Part shown: one piece after another, positions 18,354 through 28,442 of the stretch
How the letters are laid out: each line of letters begins with the position of its first letter
Position numbering within the stretch: the first letter of the stretch is position 1
Source of the DNA: Polaribacter sp. SA4-10
GTDB lineage: Bacteria > Bacteroidota > Bacteroidia > Flavobacteriales > Flavobacteriaceae
DNA: 64,000 nucleotides
NCBI GenBank assembly: GCA_949519155.1
Contig: CATIQU010000033.1
Coordinates: forward strand, 96,358-160,357
Reading direction: 5' to 3'
Notes under the pieces: generated by a model
Told to the model about the DNA's origin: nothing
What the model saw: the letters and a program-made list of their open reading frames with translations, nothing else
Database searches by the model: none
Program-made: the position numbers and the translations under genes

Positions 18354-20201
18354 ATGAAAGGAAATTCGATACGAAATTATATAAAGAAGCTCTTAAAAAA
18401 TACTCCGTCAGGATGGTTAGATTTAACAACACATCGCCTTGATATTTATGATGAAGCGTTAGCAAAGTCTCAATTCTTAGAACAATTTGAAGTCTTATTT
18501 AACAACAAGAATACAGACACAGCAGCGCTTCAAAAATTACCCACAGCGTATGACTATATTCGACTAGGACACCCATTATCTTGTGTGCTTGAATGGAGTA
18601 TTGCCAAATTGAACAACTTAAAACCAGAAAATGTAATTAGTTTTTCGTCACAAACAGTTCCTGTTTTGGCAATTCTAAGAACCAATTTCCTAGCGCATAA
18701 AAAAACTCAAATTTTATATACAGAGACACTTCCATCCTTTTTTGATGCTGAAGTAATACGCCGTGTATATGGATATCAATTTGAGCTAAAACAAATAGAA
18801 AGTTCCACTGTCATTCCTCAGTTTGACGGAAGCACGGTTTTTATTGCACCGCAAAATGAGCTTTCTGTTTTTGAACTTCATAAAAATAGTGACTTTGTCA
18901 TTCATAATTATGGCAAACTCGGAAGTGTTTTGGCTATAAACGGTGCTCAAAACAACACTTATATTTCAGACATTCAACACGTTCGTAGAAGAGAAACCAT
19001 TGCCATGACACCAGTCAATGCGTTGATTGCACTAAAACAACTAACAGGTCAAGATTCTACTGGTCATAATAAAGGAGCTTATAAAATCAACAAAACACTT
19101 GTCTCAGCTTCAATTAAAAAAATTACAGGTACAGATACTACTCCTTTAGTAGGTTCTAGCGGACTCTCGATTCAGTATGCAATTATGATGGGACTCGTGC
19201 ATGATGCTTTGGATTCGCATCCAGGAAAAGCAATCAAAATTATTGTTCCACCCAATTGTTATGGCGGTACCAATGACCAAGCAAGACGTGTTGCAGCTTG
19301 TATTGAAAACGTTGAAGTAGTAGACTTACCGGTTGATGGTGCACATGATATGGTACAAAGTATTGAACATGTTTTACATGCAATTGCACAGAAAGATGCA
19401 GTACCATTTATCATTGCTGAAATCCCAACAAACCCAAGAGTAGAAGTTCCTGATTTAATAAAATTAAAAGAAGTTTTAAGTGCCACACGCAAAACAGCAA
19501 AGGGTGAAATTGCCATTGATCCTGTTTTTATTTTAGACCAAACATTCTGTCCAAATGTGCTCTTTTTAGGTGAAAACGAAATACTCTCGTCTATTAGAAC
19601 AATTTCCTATGTCAGTGGATCAAAATTTCCAAGTGGTGGAAAATGTACTGCTGGATATTGTGTGGGAAATAAAAAGACGAATGCTTTGATGGAAAAAATA
19701 GCGGTGCACTTGAAACTCTGCGACAACGAAGCTACCGAACTTCAGATGGAACTCTTGGCGAAGCAATTGCCTTCTATGAATCAACGAATTAAAGAGGCCT
19801 ATCTAAACACAAGGGCGTTTGTAAACTATATTCAGGCAACGTTACCAGAAGCCAAAATTAATTTTGTTTCTGAAACATTGGCGAATCAAGGATTTACGCC
19901 ATCCGTGTTTTCATTAGATCTTCCTACAAAAGGAACAACAGACGCAGAAAAAGAGGAATACAAACGAGGGTTAAATCATCAATTAATCAATTTGATGATT
20001 ACCGAAATTCCGAATGAAAGCAAGTATTGTGTTAGTTACGGTCAGTTAAATGGAGTATACTGGACCATTCCTGCCACTTCAACCCAAGGAACCACAAAAG
20101 AAGGAGACAAAGATTATATTGCACGTGTAGCACTTTCACCAAACATGGATTTGGAGCTGCACAAAAAAATATTTTCAAACTTTGTCGCAACCATTTCATA
20201 A
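18354..20201 (+). CDS. PLP-dependent Cys/Met-metabolism family enzyme
   Basis: 615 residues. The C-terminal two-thirds is a fold-type I PLP enzyme of the cystathionine gamma-synthase family: IIVPPNCYGGTNDQARR at the phosphate region, AEIPTNPRVEVPD matching the family stretch that precedes the PLP aspartate, FILDQTF with that aspartate, and SGSKFPSGG with the Schiff-base lysine at Lys424. The roughly 230-residue N-terminal extension is longer than in classical gamma-synthases (about 400 residues in total). Substrate not determinable; sulfur amino-acid metabolism is likely. It lies 17 bases before the pseudouridine synthase gene. Confidence 0.85.
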   Translation: MKGNSIRNYIKKLLKNTPSGWLDLTTHRLDIYDEALAKSQFLEQFEVLFNNKNTDTAALQKLPTAYDYIRLGHPLSCVLEWSIAKLNNLKPENVISFSSQTVPVLAILRTNFLAHKKTQILYTETLPSFFDAEVIRRVYGYQFELKQIESSTVIPQFDGSTVFIAPQNELSVFELHKNSDFVIHNYGKLGSVLAINGAQNNTYISDIQHVRRRETIAMTPVNALIALKQLTGQDSTGHNKGAYKINKTLVSASIKKITGTDTTPLVGSSGLSIQYAIMMGLVHDALDSHPGKAIKIIVPPNCYGGTNDQARRVAACIENVEVVDLPVDGAHDMVQSIEHVLHAIAQKDAVPFIIAEIPTNPRVEVPDLIKLKEVLSATRKTAKGEIAIDPVFILDQTFCPNVLFLGENEILSSIRTISYVSGSKFPSGGKCTAGYCVGNKKTNALMEKIAVHLKLCDNEATELQMELLAKQLPSMNQRIKEAYLNTRAFVNYIQATLPEAKINFVSETLANQGFTPSVFSLDLPTKGTTDAEKEEYKRGLNHQLINLMITEIPNESKYCVSYGQLNGVYWTIPATSTQGTTKEGDKDYIARVALSPNMDLELHKKIFSNFVATIS

Positions 20202-20218
20202 AAGAAAAAACGGATTCA

Positions 20219-21889
20219 TTGAAGCAGTTTCACCTTTTTAAAACAACCATTTCAAAAATTGAACTTCCAGAAAAGTTCACATTTCCATTTTATTATACCC
20301 CACATCCACTTGCAAAAATTGCTGTAAAAGAAGTGCAATCGCATTTAGAGTCTCAAACGGACTTTACTCATAACTTCGGGCTCAATACAGATGCTACTGA
20401 AAACGCCGTTGGAAAAATGTTTGGGGTGTTAGTCGTAAAAAATCAAGATAACCAGATCGGATATTTAACAGCTTTTTCTGGAAAACTAGAGGATGAAAGT
20501 TGTCCTGCACTATTTGTTTCTCCTGTTTTTGACTTGAGAGCTAAAAATAGTTTTTATAAAAAAGGGGAAGAAGAAATTAATATTATTAATGCAAAGTTAA
20601 CGGCTTTAAAAAGTGATGAAACCTATCTTTTTTTAAAAAGAGTTGTTAAAAGAGCTACTCGAAAAATTGAGGAGGACTTGGCGCTTCAGCGAAAAAAAAT
20701 GACCATTTCTAAAAAAGATCGAAAACTTCGCAAAAGAGAAGCAGCTAAAAACTTGAAAGTAGAAGCCTTTGAAAAACTAGCTCAACAGTTAGAACAAGAA
20801 AGTTTTAACGATCAATTTTTCTACAAAGAATTGATTGTTTACTACAGCCAAAAAGTGGCAGAAAGCAGAAAAGAATTCAACGCATTTGAAGAACAAATAG
20901 CCGCCTTAAAAAAAGCAAGGAAAAATACTTCCGCATTGCTACAAAAAACATTGTTTGAAAAGTTTGAATTTTTAAATCAGCAAAAAGAAACAAAAGCACT
21001 CATTGATATTTTTAATAATCCTACCATAAAACCTCCAGCGGGTGCTGGTGAATGCGCGGCTCCTAAACTACTGCAATTTGCTTTTAAAAACGATTTAACG
21101 CCTCTTTGTATGGCGGAGTTTTGGTGGGGCATTTCACCCAATTCTGCGATCAGAAAGCACAAAAACTTCTATCCTGCTTGCCAAGGTAGATGTAAGCCTA
21201 TTTTGACACATATGTTAGATGGAATTGACATGGACGAAAATTTGCTGATCAAAGAAATTTCGAAAGACAAAACCTTAGAAATTATTTATGAAGACGATGT
21301 GATGTTGGTGGTTCATAAGCCTGCAGAATTTTTATCAGTCCCAGGCAAAGAAATTACAGATGCTGTTTATACACGAATTAAAGAAAAATACCCCAACGCT
21401 ACTGGGCCATTAATTGTACATAGATTAGACATGTCTACTTCGGGGGTTTTACTCCTCACAAAGACAAAAGAAGCAAACAAACATTTACAAAGTCAGTTTA
21501 TAAAAAGAACCATTCAAAAAAGATATGTGGCGCTGTTGAATGGAAATTTAACTGAAGACAAGGGAAAAATAACACTTCCTTTACGGGTTGACTTAGACGA
21601 CAGACCCAAGCAATTGGTCTGTTTTGAACATGGGAAAAACGCGGAAACACGTTGGGAAGTAATCGAGAGAAAAAACGGCAAGACGCGTGTTTACTTTTAT
21701 CCAATTACAGGAAGAACGCATCAATTAAGAGTGCATGCTGCGCATAAAGATGGACTAAACACTCCTATTATTGGCGATGATCTGTATGGTAAAAAACATG
21801 ATCGACTGCATTTACATGCCGAATTTATTGCTTTTACACATCCTACCACAAATGAAAAAATGAGTTTTAGAGTTCCCCCAGCATTTTAA
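20219..21889 (+). CDS. RluA-family 23S/tRNA pseudouridine synthase, long form
   Basis: 556 residues from a TTG start; no in-frame ATG occurs before residue 67 and the family-like sequence begins at once, so TTG is probably genuine. An N-terminal extension of about 340 residues includes a lysine/glutamate-rich coiled-coil stretch (about 125-260) and a cysteine pair around ACQGRCKPI. The C-terminal catalytic domain has IVHRLDMSTSGVLLLTKT with the catalytic aspartate at Asp404, then GRTHQLRVHAA. It isomerises uridine to pseudouridine in structured RNA; the exact site is unknown. This long architecture is common in Flavobacteriia. Confidence 0.88.
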   Translation: MKQFHLFKTTISKIELPEKFTFPFYYTPHPLAKIAVKEVQSHLESQTDFTHNFGLNTDATENAVGKMFGVLVVKNQDNQIGYLTAFSGKLEDESCPALFVSPVFDLRAKNSFYKKGEEEINIINAKLTALKSDETYLFLKRVVKRATRKIEEDLALQRKKMTISKKDRKLRKREAAKNLKVEAFEKLAQQLEQESFNDQFFYKELIVYYSQKVAESRKEFNAFEEQIAALKKARKNTSALLQKTLFEKFEFLNQQKETKALIDIFNNPTIKPPAGAGECAAPKLLQFAFKNDLTPLCMAEFWWGISPNSAIRKHKNFYPACQGRCKPILTHMLDGIDMDENLLIKEISKDKTLEIIYEDDVMLVVHKPAEFLSVPGKEITDAVYTRIKEKYPNATGPLIVHRLDMSTSGVLLLTKTKEANKHLQSQFIKRTIQKRYVALLNGNLTEDKGKITLPLRVDLDDRPKQLVCFEHGKNAETRWEVIERKNGKTRVYFYPITGRTHQLRVHAAHKDGLNTPIIGDDLYGKKHDRLHLHAEFIAFTHPTTNEKMSFRVPPAF

Positions 21890-21901
21890 AAGAAAATCCG
21901 C

Positions 21902-24526
21902 TTATCGAACAAATCGATAGGTTGCTTTGATTACAAAGGTGTCTTGAAGTGGGGCATCAAAAATTTGACTTTGGAGACTGCTTCCTAAAGAGCTTTCTGG
22001 GTTTACGGAATCGCTTCCTCCTCTTGCCCAAACAAAGAACAGTTCAGATCCTGGAATGTATTCCCAACGAACGACTAAGTTTGTTTGTAATTGTGCAAAC
22101 GAAAAATCGGGCTTCTTAAAACGGTAATCTTCAAAACCATTTTGAGTTTCATCAATCGAATAAATCGCATTGTTATCGGCATCTAAACCTGCTGAAATCT
22201 GATTTGTATTGTATAAATTCACACGATCTTCAAAACGAGAAGCTGCTGGAGCATTCACATAATTAAAATCTGCATATCTTCCTCGTGTAATAAAAGGCTG
22301 CCCATAAAATTGAATTGAAAAATTAGGACTTAAACTATAATTCATTCGAAGGGTTGTAGTCCATGTTTCGTTGTCTATTGCTCCTAAGACATATCTTTTT
22401 TCAGTATCAAAATCTACCGTTGTTACGTATTGTGCTTTGTTGATTGTTTTTCTAAACTCGGTGTTTAAAGAAATGCTAAAAGCGTCAAAGGGTTGGTAAT
22501 TTGTACGAAACACATAGCGATTGCTTTTAAAAACATCTTGCTGGCTTTCGGATTGAATATAACCAAGGCGGAAACTAAATTTCTGAGTAGTATCGGAACC
22601 AACAAAGGTGTAGACGAAATAATTATTGGGAGAATGCCATCGCGGCCCACCTCTTAAAAAGGAATTTTCATAAACATTTGAATTGATACCTGCTCCAATA
22701 TTGGTGTCCCAATTGTTCAGCCAATTCAATCGTGCTCTAAACTCGGTACTCAATTTATTTAAATTTCCACCAAAATCATAGGTGGTATTCTGTTCCAATC
22801 GGAGTTCAATATCTCTATATATTTTAGTAGGAACCTGCCACAAATAACGAAGATCTGCATATTGAATCATTTCGTCTGTCTGACGTAAAAACCCAATATC
22901 ATTTAATTCTAACTCTGGAGAACGCCATACAAAACCTCCATTGTATCGCCAATTTCCACCACCTTTCTTCCCTACTTCTACTCGTCCACCTGTTCCGGTT
23001 AAAGAGGTTCTATTTGGGTCTACGTTTACGTGGGTTGCATCTACTCTTTGAAAGGATCGAGAAATGGATTGTTGTGTTTCTAAGATTGCGGTTTTACTTC
23101 CTTTCACATGACTTAGAATGGTATTTCCTTCGAAATAGTAGTCTCTATTTTTCCAGTTGTGCTGAAAATCAATTCCTAGGGTATATGCTGCTTTGTGCAA
23201 TTCTGAAAAGTTGCCTGCTAAATCTCTATTCGTGGCTGTAAATATTCCGCCAATGAAAGAATTTCTTTTGTTGAAGTCTTTTTGTGCGCGTCCTACAAAA
23301 TAATTGGTTAAGGGTGCTACAATCTCTTTTCTTCTTTGACCATCTACTTGTTTTATCTCTGCAAATTCATTGGCAGTAACACTTTCTAAAACTCCTATAG
23401 ACCAGCCATTTTTTGTTTTTCCTGAAAACTTTGCTGCTCCTAATATTGTAGCATTAAGGGGTTCGTCTGCAAACTCTCCGTCCGCTAGGTTTGCGGTTCT
23501 ATTTGGGCTTCCTCCAATTCTTCTACTGTAAAAAAGATTGTCTCTGCCATTGGCAAACTTAAAATCGAAAATGTTTTTATTTTCTACAAAAAACGGTCGT
23601 TGTTCTTCAAAAAATATTTGAAACCCATCCAAAGCAATGGCACCAGGATCTGCTTCTACTTGTCCAAAATCTGGGTTTACAGTTAAATCTAACGTTAAAT
23701 CATTGGTAATTCCTATTTTGGCATCTAAACCCCCATTTATTTTAAAATCACTTCCATCTTTGTAAGGATTTCCTATTTCTGCTTGATATTTATCGTATTG
23801 TAAAACGGTAAAGGGTTGAATTTCTAATTGTTTTTGTGATTTTAGATTAATGAGCCCATGCAACTCTCCCGATTCACTAATAAATCCTGCTTGGTCATTT
23901 GGGATTCTTTGCCAAAGTGAGCGTTCGTTTTCTCTAAAAAGATTTCGGGCAACATTGAATCCCCAAATTTGTGCGGTGTCATTTCCAAAACGCAATTGAC
24001 TAAATGGAATTTTCATTTCTGCAGTCCATCCTTTCGCATCAATTTTTGCATTTGTGTACCAAATAGGGTTCCAACTATCATCCCATTTGTTTCCGTTTTG
24101 GGTTGCAATTTCTTCTCCTTTTACTCCTGCCGCAGTGGTGGTAAATACAAAAGCGGTTCTTTTATCGTGATAACTGTCTATAACCACATTAACTCGATCG
24201 CCTGCAAAACCATCTCTTCGTGTTAATCGTTGTTGAATTAATGCTGGATTTTCATCAAAAGCACGAATAGCTACATATAAAAATTGGGCATCATAGAGTA
24301 CTTTAAATTGTGTTTGAAAAGTTGGAGAAGTTCCTTCATTAGGGGTTTTTTCAACAAAATCAGAAGACCAAGCGACAGCATTCCAACCAGCATCAGAGAT
24401 GTCTCCGTCAATAACGAGGGCTTTGTCTAATCGTTCGGTAGTATAAATTCTTTTTGGAAGCGATTCTTGAGCACTTAGCTTTACGAATAGAAACAAAATA
24501 AATATTGGAGTGAGTATGCGAAACAT
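21902..24526 (-). CDS. DUF5916 outer-membrane barrel with N-terminal CBM9-like domain
   Basis: 874 residues with a signal peptide (MFRILTPIFILFLFVKLSAQ). Residues about 30-210 resemble carbohydrate-binding family 9 (DKALVIDGDISDAGWNAVAW, LYVAIRAFDENP, GWTAEMKIPFSQLRF). The rest is beta-rich with aromatic-terminated strands and ends in TFVIKATYRFVR, typical of DUF5916 outer-membrane proteins. Such proteins are often annotated as carbohydrate-binding, but their substrate is not known. Monocistronic, convergent with the pseudouridine synthase gene with only 12 bases between stops. Confidence 0.85.
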   Translation of the reverse strand: MFRILTPIFILFLFVKLSAQESLPKRIYTTERLDKALVIDGDISDAGWNAVAWSSDFVEKTPNEGTSPTFQTQFKVLYDAQFLYVAIRAFDENPALIQQRLTRRDGFAGDRVNVVIDSYHDKRTAFVFTTTAAGVKGEEIATQNGNKWDDSWNPIWYTNAKIDAKGWTAEMKIPFSQLRFGNDTAQIWGFNVARNLFRENERSLWQRIPNDQAGFISESGELHGLINLKSQKQLEIQPFTVLQYDKYQAEIGNPYKDGSDFKINGGLDAKIGITNDLTLDLTVNPDFGQVEADPGAIALDGFQIFFEEQRPFFVENKNIFDFKFANGRDNLFYSRRIGGSPNRTANLADGEFADEPLNATILGAAKFSGKTKNGWSIGVLESVTANEFAEIKQVDGQRRKEIVAPLTNYFVGRAQKDFNKRNSFIGGIFTATNRDLAGNFSELHKAAYTLGIDFQHNWKNRDYYFEGNTILSHVKGSKTAILETQQSISRSFQRVDATHVNVDPNRTSLTGTGGRVEVGKKGGGNWRYNGGFVWRSPELELNDIGFLRQTDEMIQYADLRYLWQVPTKIYRDIELRLEQNTTYDFGGNLNKLSTEFRARLNWLNNWDTNIGAGINSNVYENSFLRGGPRWHSPNNYFVYTFVGSDTTQKFSFRLGYIQSESQQDVFKSNRYVFRTNYQPFDAFSISLNTEFRKTINKAQYVTTVDFDTEKRYVLGAIDNETWTTTLRMNYSLSPNFSIQFYGQPFITRGRYADFNYVNAPAASRFEDRVNLYNTNQISAGLDADNNAIYSIDETQNGFEDYRFKKPDFSFAQLQTNLVVRWEYIPGSELFFVWARGGSDSVNPESSLGSSLQSQIFDAPLQDTFVIKATYRFVR

Positions 24527-24676
24527 CGAAATTTTTTATTTTTTTCGACAAAAAAGAACATTAAAATATCTTTTTCATAGAGTACAAAAGTAACTCTCTC
24601 TTTTCATAAAGAAGTGTTAATTTTAGCTTGATAAAAAAAAAACTACTAAAAACCTAAGGATAAACCTAATTCAATC

Positions 24677-24707
24677 TTTGACAATCAAATAAATAACAGT
24701 ACATTTG
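24677..24707 (+). promoter_or_regulatory. Promoter of rplM-rpsI
   Basis: TTTG (24677-24680), 19 bases, TACATTTG (24700-24707): a complete Bacteroidota promoter. Transcription should start near 24713, leaving a leader of about 55 bases to the rplM ATG. Confidence 0.85.
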
Positions 24708-24766
24708 CACTCCTTTTTCAAGGAAAATTAATTTATTATTAACAAACAAAAACTAAAAGTGTAATT

Positions 24767-25222
24767 ATGAACACATTAAGTTACAAAACAGTATCAGCAA
24801 ACAGCGCTACCGTAAACAAGGAGTGGGTTTTAGTTGATGCAGACGGGCAAACGTTGGGTCGTCTATCTTCTATCGTAGCAAAGCTAATTAGAGGTAAGTA
24901 CAAACCAAACTTTACTCCTCACGTAGATTGTGGAGACAACGTGGTTATTATCAACGCAGAAAAAATTGTTTTAACTGGAAAGAAGTGGACAGATAAGTCT
25001 TACATCCGTCACACAGGTTATCCAGGAGGACAAAGATCGTTAACTGCAACAGAAATGTTTGAGAAAGATCCTACAAGATTGATCGAAAAAGCAGTAAAAG
25101 GAATGTTGCCTAAAAATATTTTAGGAGCGGCACTTTACAGAAACTTGTATGTATATGCAGGAGGAGAGCACAAACAAGCAGGTCAAGAACCTAAAGCTAT
25201 TAACCTTAACGATCTTAAATAA
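24767..25222 (+). CDS. rplM: 50S ribosomal protein L13
   Basis: 151 residues. Family signatures are clear: EWVLVDADGQTLGRLSSIVA near the N-terminus and GMLPKN in the C-terminal half, followed by LYVYAGGEHKQAGQ. It is a large-subunit assembly protein that binds 23S rRNA early. Its stop codon overlaps the start of rpsI by one base (TAATG), the usual rplM-rpsI pair. Confidence 0.98.
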   Translation: MNTLSYKTVSANSATVNKEWVLVDADGQTLGRLSSIVAKLIRGKYKPNFTPHVDCGDNVVIINAEKIVLTGKKWTDKSYIRHTGYPGGQRSLTATEMFEKDPTRLIEKAVKGMLPKNILGAALYRNLYVYAGGEHKQAGQEPKAINLNDLK

Positions 25223-25608
25223 TGGATATAGTACACAAAATCGGTAGAAGAAAAACAGCTGTAGCTCGTATTTATCTTTCAGAAGGAAAAGGAAATATCA
25301 CTGTAAACAAGAAAGATTACAAGAACTATTTCACAACAGGAACTTTACAATATAAAGTACAACAGCCTTTAATGTTAACAGGAGACTTAGAATCTTATGA
25401 TATCAAAGTAAATGTTTACGGAGGTGGTGTAACTGGTCAAGCAGAAGCAATTCGTTTGGCAATTACAAGAGCTTTGGTTTCTATTAACGAAGAACACAGA
25501 TTAGTATTAAAACCAGAAGGTTTACTAACTCGTGATCCAAGAATGGTTGAACGTAAGAAATTTGGTCAGAAGAAAGCACGTAAAAAATTCCAATTCTCTA
25601 AACGTTAA
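25222..25608 (+). CDS. rpsI: 30S ribosomal protein S9
   Basis: 128 residues. It begins IGRRKTAVARIYLSEGKGNI and ends KKFGQKKARKKFQFSKR; the C-terminal basic tail with final Arg reaches the P-site tRNA. The motif GGGVTGQAEAIRLAITRAL is the S9 signature. Translationally coupled to rplM. A short hairpin (AATCCT and AGGATT, 25607-25629) with a weak T run follows the stop. Confidence 0.98.
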   Translation: MDIVHKIGRRKTAVARIYLSEGKGNITVNKKDYKNYFTTGTLQYKVQQPLMLTGDLESYDIKVNVYGGGVTGQAEAIRLAITRALVSINEEHRLVLKPEGLLTRDPRMVERKKFGQKKARKKFQFSKR

Positions 25609-25640
25609 TCCTTCGAAAAGTTCAGGATTATGTTTTTGGG

Positions 25641-25677
25641 AACTGTTATTATTACACATATTTAATATTAAACAGTT
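25641..25677 (+). promoter_or_regulatory. Inverted repeat in the rpsB leader
   Basis: AACTGTT (25641-25647) and AACAGTT (25671-25677) can pair, with further A/T pairing inside, 75 bases before rpsB. S2 regulates its own mRNA in other bacteria, so a leader structure would make sense, but no known motif is recognised. Confidence 0.3.
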
Positions 25678-25752
25678 TAGCATCTAAATGGATAAGACTC
25701 GAAAGACTACTTATTTATTGATACAAAACAGAAAGTAAACACATTTAAAAAA

Positions 25753-26595
25753 ATGGCAAAAGTAAACATTCAAGAATTATTAGAAAATGGGGTACATTTT
25801 GGTCACTTAACTAGAAAGTGGAATCCAAACATGGCTCCTTATATTTATACAGAGCGTAATGGTGTTCACATCATTGACTTGTATAAAACTGCTGCAAAAA
25901 TTGAAGAAAGCGCTGATGCTTTGCAAAAAATCGCAAACTCTGGACGTAAAATTTTATTTGTTGCAACAAAAAAACAAGCAAAAGATATCGTTGCTGAAAA
26001 AGCAAAAGCTGTAAGCATGCCTTTCATTACTGAAAGATGGCCAGGTGGAATGCTAACAAACTTTGTAACTATTCGTAAAGCTGTTAAAAAAATGGCAACT
26101 ATTGATAGAATGAAGTTGGATGGTTCTTTTGATGCATTATCAAAAAGAGAGAAATTACAAATCAATCGTCAGAGAGAGAAATTAGAAAAGAATTTAGGTT
26201 CTATTTCAGATATGACTCGTTTACCAGGTGCTTTATTTGTAGTAGATATTAAGAAAGAGCACATTGCTGTTGCAGAAGCTCAAAAACTAAATATCCCAAT
26301 CTTTGCAATGGTAGATACAAACTCTGATCCTAGATTAGTAGATTATGTAATTCCAGCAAATGATGATGCTTCTAAATCTATCGAAAGAGTATTATCTCAC
26401 GTTACTGATGCAATCGCAGAAGGTTTGTCTAGCAGAAAAGCAGATAAAGACAAAACGAAAGAAGCTCCAAAAACAGAAGCTGCAGTGGAATCGAAAGAAG
26501 CTCCAAAAGCAGAAGAAGTAAAGGAAGTAAAAGAGGCAAAAGCTCCAAAGGCGAAAGAAGTAAAAGCAGATACTCCTACGGAAGAAACAAAATAA
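25753..26595 (+). CDS. rpsB: 30S ribosomal protein S2
   Basis: 280 residues. The core (about 1-230) has the S2 signatures LLENGVHFGHLTRKWNPNM and PIFAMVDTNSDP and the coiled-coil insertion at about 105-155. A C-terminal tail (about 230-280) is almost entirely Lys, Ala, Glu, Pro and Val, as often seen in Bacteroidota S2. S2 joins late at the 30S subunit back and helps dock S1. It is followed 25 bases later by tsf. Confidence 0.97.
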   Translation: MAKVNIQELLENGVHFGHLTRKWNPNMAPYIYTERNGVHIIDLYKTAAKIEESADALQKIANSGRKILFVATKKQAKDIVAEKAKAVSMPFITERWPGGMLTNFVTIRKAVKKMATIDRMKLDGSFDALSKREKLQINRQREKLEKNLGSISDMTRLPGALFVVDIKKEHIAVAEAQKLNIPIFAMVDTNSDPRLVDYVIPANDDASKSIERVLSHVTDAIAEGLSSRKADKDKTKEAPKTEAAVESKEAPKAEEVKEVKEAKAPKAKEVKADTPTEETK

Positions 26596-26620
26596 GTACA
26601 ACTTTAAAAAATAAGATAAC

Positions 26621-27592
26621 ATGGAACCAGTAAAGATTAGTGCTGCTGATGTTAAAAAATTAAGAGAAGCTACAGGGGCTGGAATGATGGACTGTAAAAA
26701 GGCATTAATAGAAGCGGCTGGAGATTTCGATAAAGCAATTGATGTTTTACGTAAAAAAGGTCAGAAAATTGCAGCAAAGAGAGCAGATAGAGATTCTACT
26801 GAAGGTGTTGCTGTAACAAGAATAAACGCAGACAATACTTTTGGTGTTGCCATTGTTTTAGCTTGTGAGACTGATTTTGTAGGTAAAAATGATTCTTTTG
26901 TAGCATTAGGTGGTCAGTTTGCAGACATCGCTTTGAATCACACAGATAAGGAATCTTTCTTAGGTGCTGATTTTGGAGGAATGACTGTTGCAGACAAATT
27001 AATTGAACAAACAGGTGTAATTGGTGAGAAATTAGAAATCACTTCTTTCGAAAGACTAGAAGCTTCTTATGTAGGTGCTTATACACACATTGGTAAAATT
27101 GCTGCATTAGTAGGTTTATCAAATGTTGTAGAAAACGCAGCTATTTTATCAAAAGACGTTGCAATGCAAGTTGCCTCTATGGGAGCAAGTTCTTTATCTT
27201 ATAAAGATTTTGACCCAGCATTTGTTGCTGCAGAAACTGAAGCAAGAATTGCAGTTATCGAAAAAGATAATATTGAATTGGGAAGATTAGGAAAAACGTT
27301 GAAAAACGTTCCTCAATATATTTCAATGTCTCAATTGTCTGATGCGGTAATGGCACAAGCTGAAGAAGCTGCAAAAGCAGAATTAAAAGCAGAAGGGAAA
27401 CCTGCACAAATTTGGGATCGTATCTTACCAGGAAAAATGGAAAGATTCATTTCAGACAACACTACTTTAGACACTGAGCAATGTTTGTTAGATCAAGCAT
27501 TTATCAAAGACGAAAAGAAAAATGTTGCAGCATACGTTAAATCGTATGGTGATGTTTCTGTAAGTGGCTTCAAAAGAGTTACTTTAGGATAA
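26621..27592 (+). CDS. tsf: Elongation factor Ts
   Basis: 323 residues. EF-Ts exchanges nucleotide on EF-Tu. The N-terminal UBA-like domain contains KKLREATGAGMMDCKKAL; the core begins at KIAAKRADRDSTEGVA with the ACETDFV motif that contacts EF-Tu; a second core half and C-terminal module (KKNVAAYVKSYG) follow. It is longer than E. coli Ts (283), as usual in the phylum. Ends the rpsB-tsf unit before a strong terminator. Confidence 0.97.
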   Translation: MEPVKISAADVKKLREATGAGMMDCKKALIEAAGDFDKAIDVLRKKGQKIAAKRADRDSTEGVAVTRINADNTFGVAIVLACETDFVGKNDSFVALGGQFADIALNHTDKESFLGADFGGMTVADKLIEQTGVIGEKLEITSFERLEASYVGAYTHIGKIAALVGLSNVVENAAILSKDVAMQVASMGASSLSYKDFDPAFVAAETEARIAVIEKDNIELGRLGKTLKNVPQYISMSQLSDAVMAQAEEAAKAELKAEGKPAQIWDRILPGKMERFISDNTTLDTEQCLLDQAFIKDEKKNVAAYVKSYGDVSVSGFKRVTLG

Positions 27593-27614
27593 ACATTCCT
27601 TTTTAACATATTTC

Positions 27615-27647
27615 AAAACCTCGCAATTAATTGCGAGGTTTTTTTAT
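27615..27647 (+). terminator. Terminator after tsf
   Basis: AAAACCTCGC (27615-27624) pairs with GCGAGGTTTT (27633-27642), and the pairing can extend into AATTAATT. A T run follows. It begins 23 bases after the tsf stop. Confidence 0.9.
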
Positions 27648-27705
27648 TTCAAAAAAAAAGAAAATCAAAAAAAAAACGTAATTTCGCATAACTTTCAATA
27701 ACACT

Positions 27706-28413
27706 ATGCACTACAAAAGAATTCTTTTAAAATTAAGTGGAGAAGCCTTAATGGGCGAACGACAATACGGAATAGATCCAAAACGTCTAGCTGAATACGC
27801 TAAAGAAATAAAACAAGTTGTAAACCAAGGTATCGAAGTTGCCATTGTAATTGGCGGTGGAAATATCTTTAGAGGTGTAGCAGGTGCAGCCAATGGCATG
27901 GATCGCGTGCAGGGAGATCATATGGGCATGTTAGCTACCTGTATCAATGGCCTAGCATTGCAAAGTGCGCTAGAGGATGAAGGAGTCATTACACGCTTAC
28001 AAACCGCATTAGAAATTAAGGAAATTGCAGAACCTTATATTAAAAGAAAGGCGATTCGTCATTTAGAAAAAAAGCGCGTAGTTATTTTTGGAGCTGGTAC
28101 TGGAAACCCTTATTTCACAACAGATACTGCTGCCGTTTTAAGAGCTATTGAAGTGAATGCTGACGCCATTTTAAAAGGAACTCGTGTTGATGGAATTTAC
28201 AATGTAGATCCAGAAAAAGATGAAAATGCCACAAAATACGAAACCATTACCTTTAAAGAAGTTATCGATAAAGGATTGAAAGTAATGGACATGACCGCAT
28301 TTACATTGAGTGAAGAAAACAAATTACCAATCATCGTTTTTGATATGAATACCAATGGAAATTTACTGAAATTAATTTCTGGAGGAAACATCGGAACGAT
28401 CGTTAGCAATTAA
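27706..28413 (+). CDS. pyrH: UMP kinase
   Basis: 235 residues, an amino-acid kinase family hexamer that phosphorylates UMP to UDP. Visible motifs are [13 protein letters not shown] at the N-terminus, [10 protein letters not shown] (phosphate loop), [15 protein letters not shown], and [20 protein letters not shown] with the nucleotide-binding loop. A near-consensus -7 element, TAATTTCG, lies at 27679-27686, 19 bases before the ATG. frr follows 29 bases later, the conserved tsf-pyrH-frr order. Confidence 0.97.
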   Translation: MHYKRILLKLSGEALMGERQYGIDPKRLAEYAKEIKQVVNQGIEVAIVIGGGNIFRGVAGAANGMDRVQGDHMGMLATCINGLALQSALEDEGVITRLQTALEIKEIAEPYIKRKAIRHLEKKRVVIFGAGTGNPYFTTDTAAVLRAIEVNADAILKGTRVDGIYNVDPEKDENATKYETITFKEVIDKGLKVMDMTAFTLSEENKLPIIVFDMNTNGNLLKLISGGNIGTIVSN

Positions 28414-28442
28414 AAAAACATACTCTTTAAAATTTTCCAAAG

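Noticed and set aside
25607..25629. Terminator after rpsI
   Set aside because: The stem is only six pairs and the T run is interrupted; too weak to call separately.
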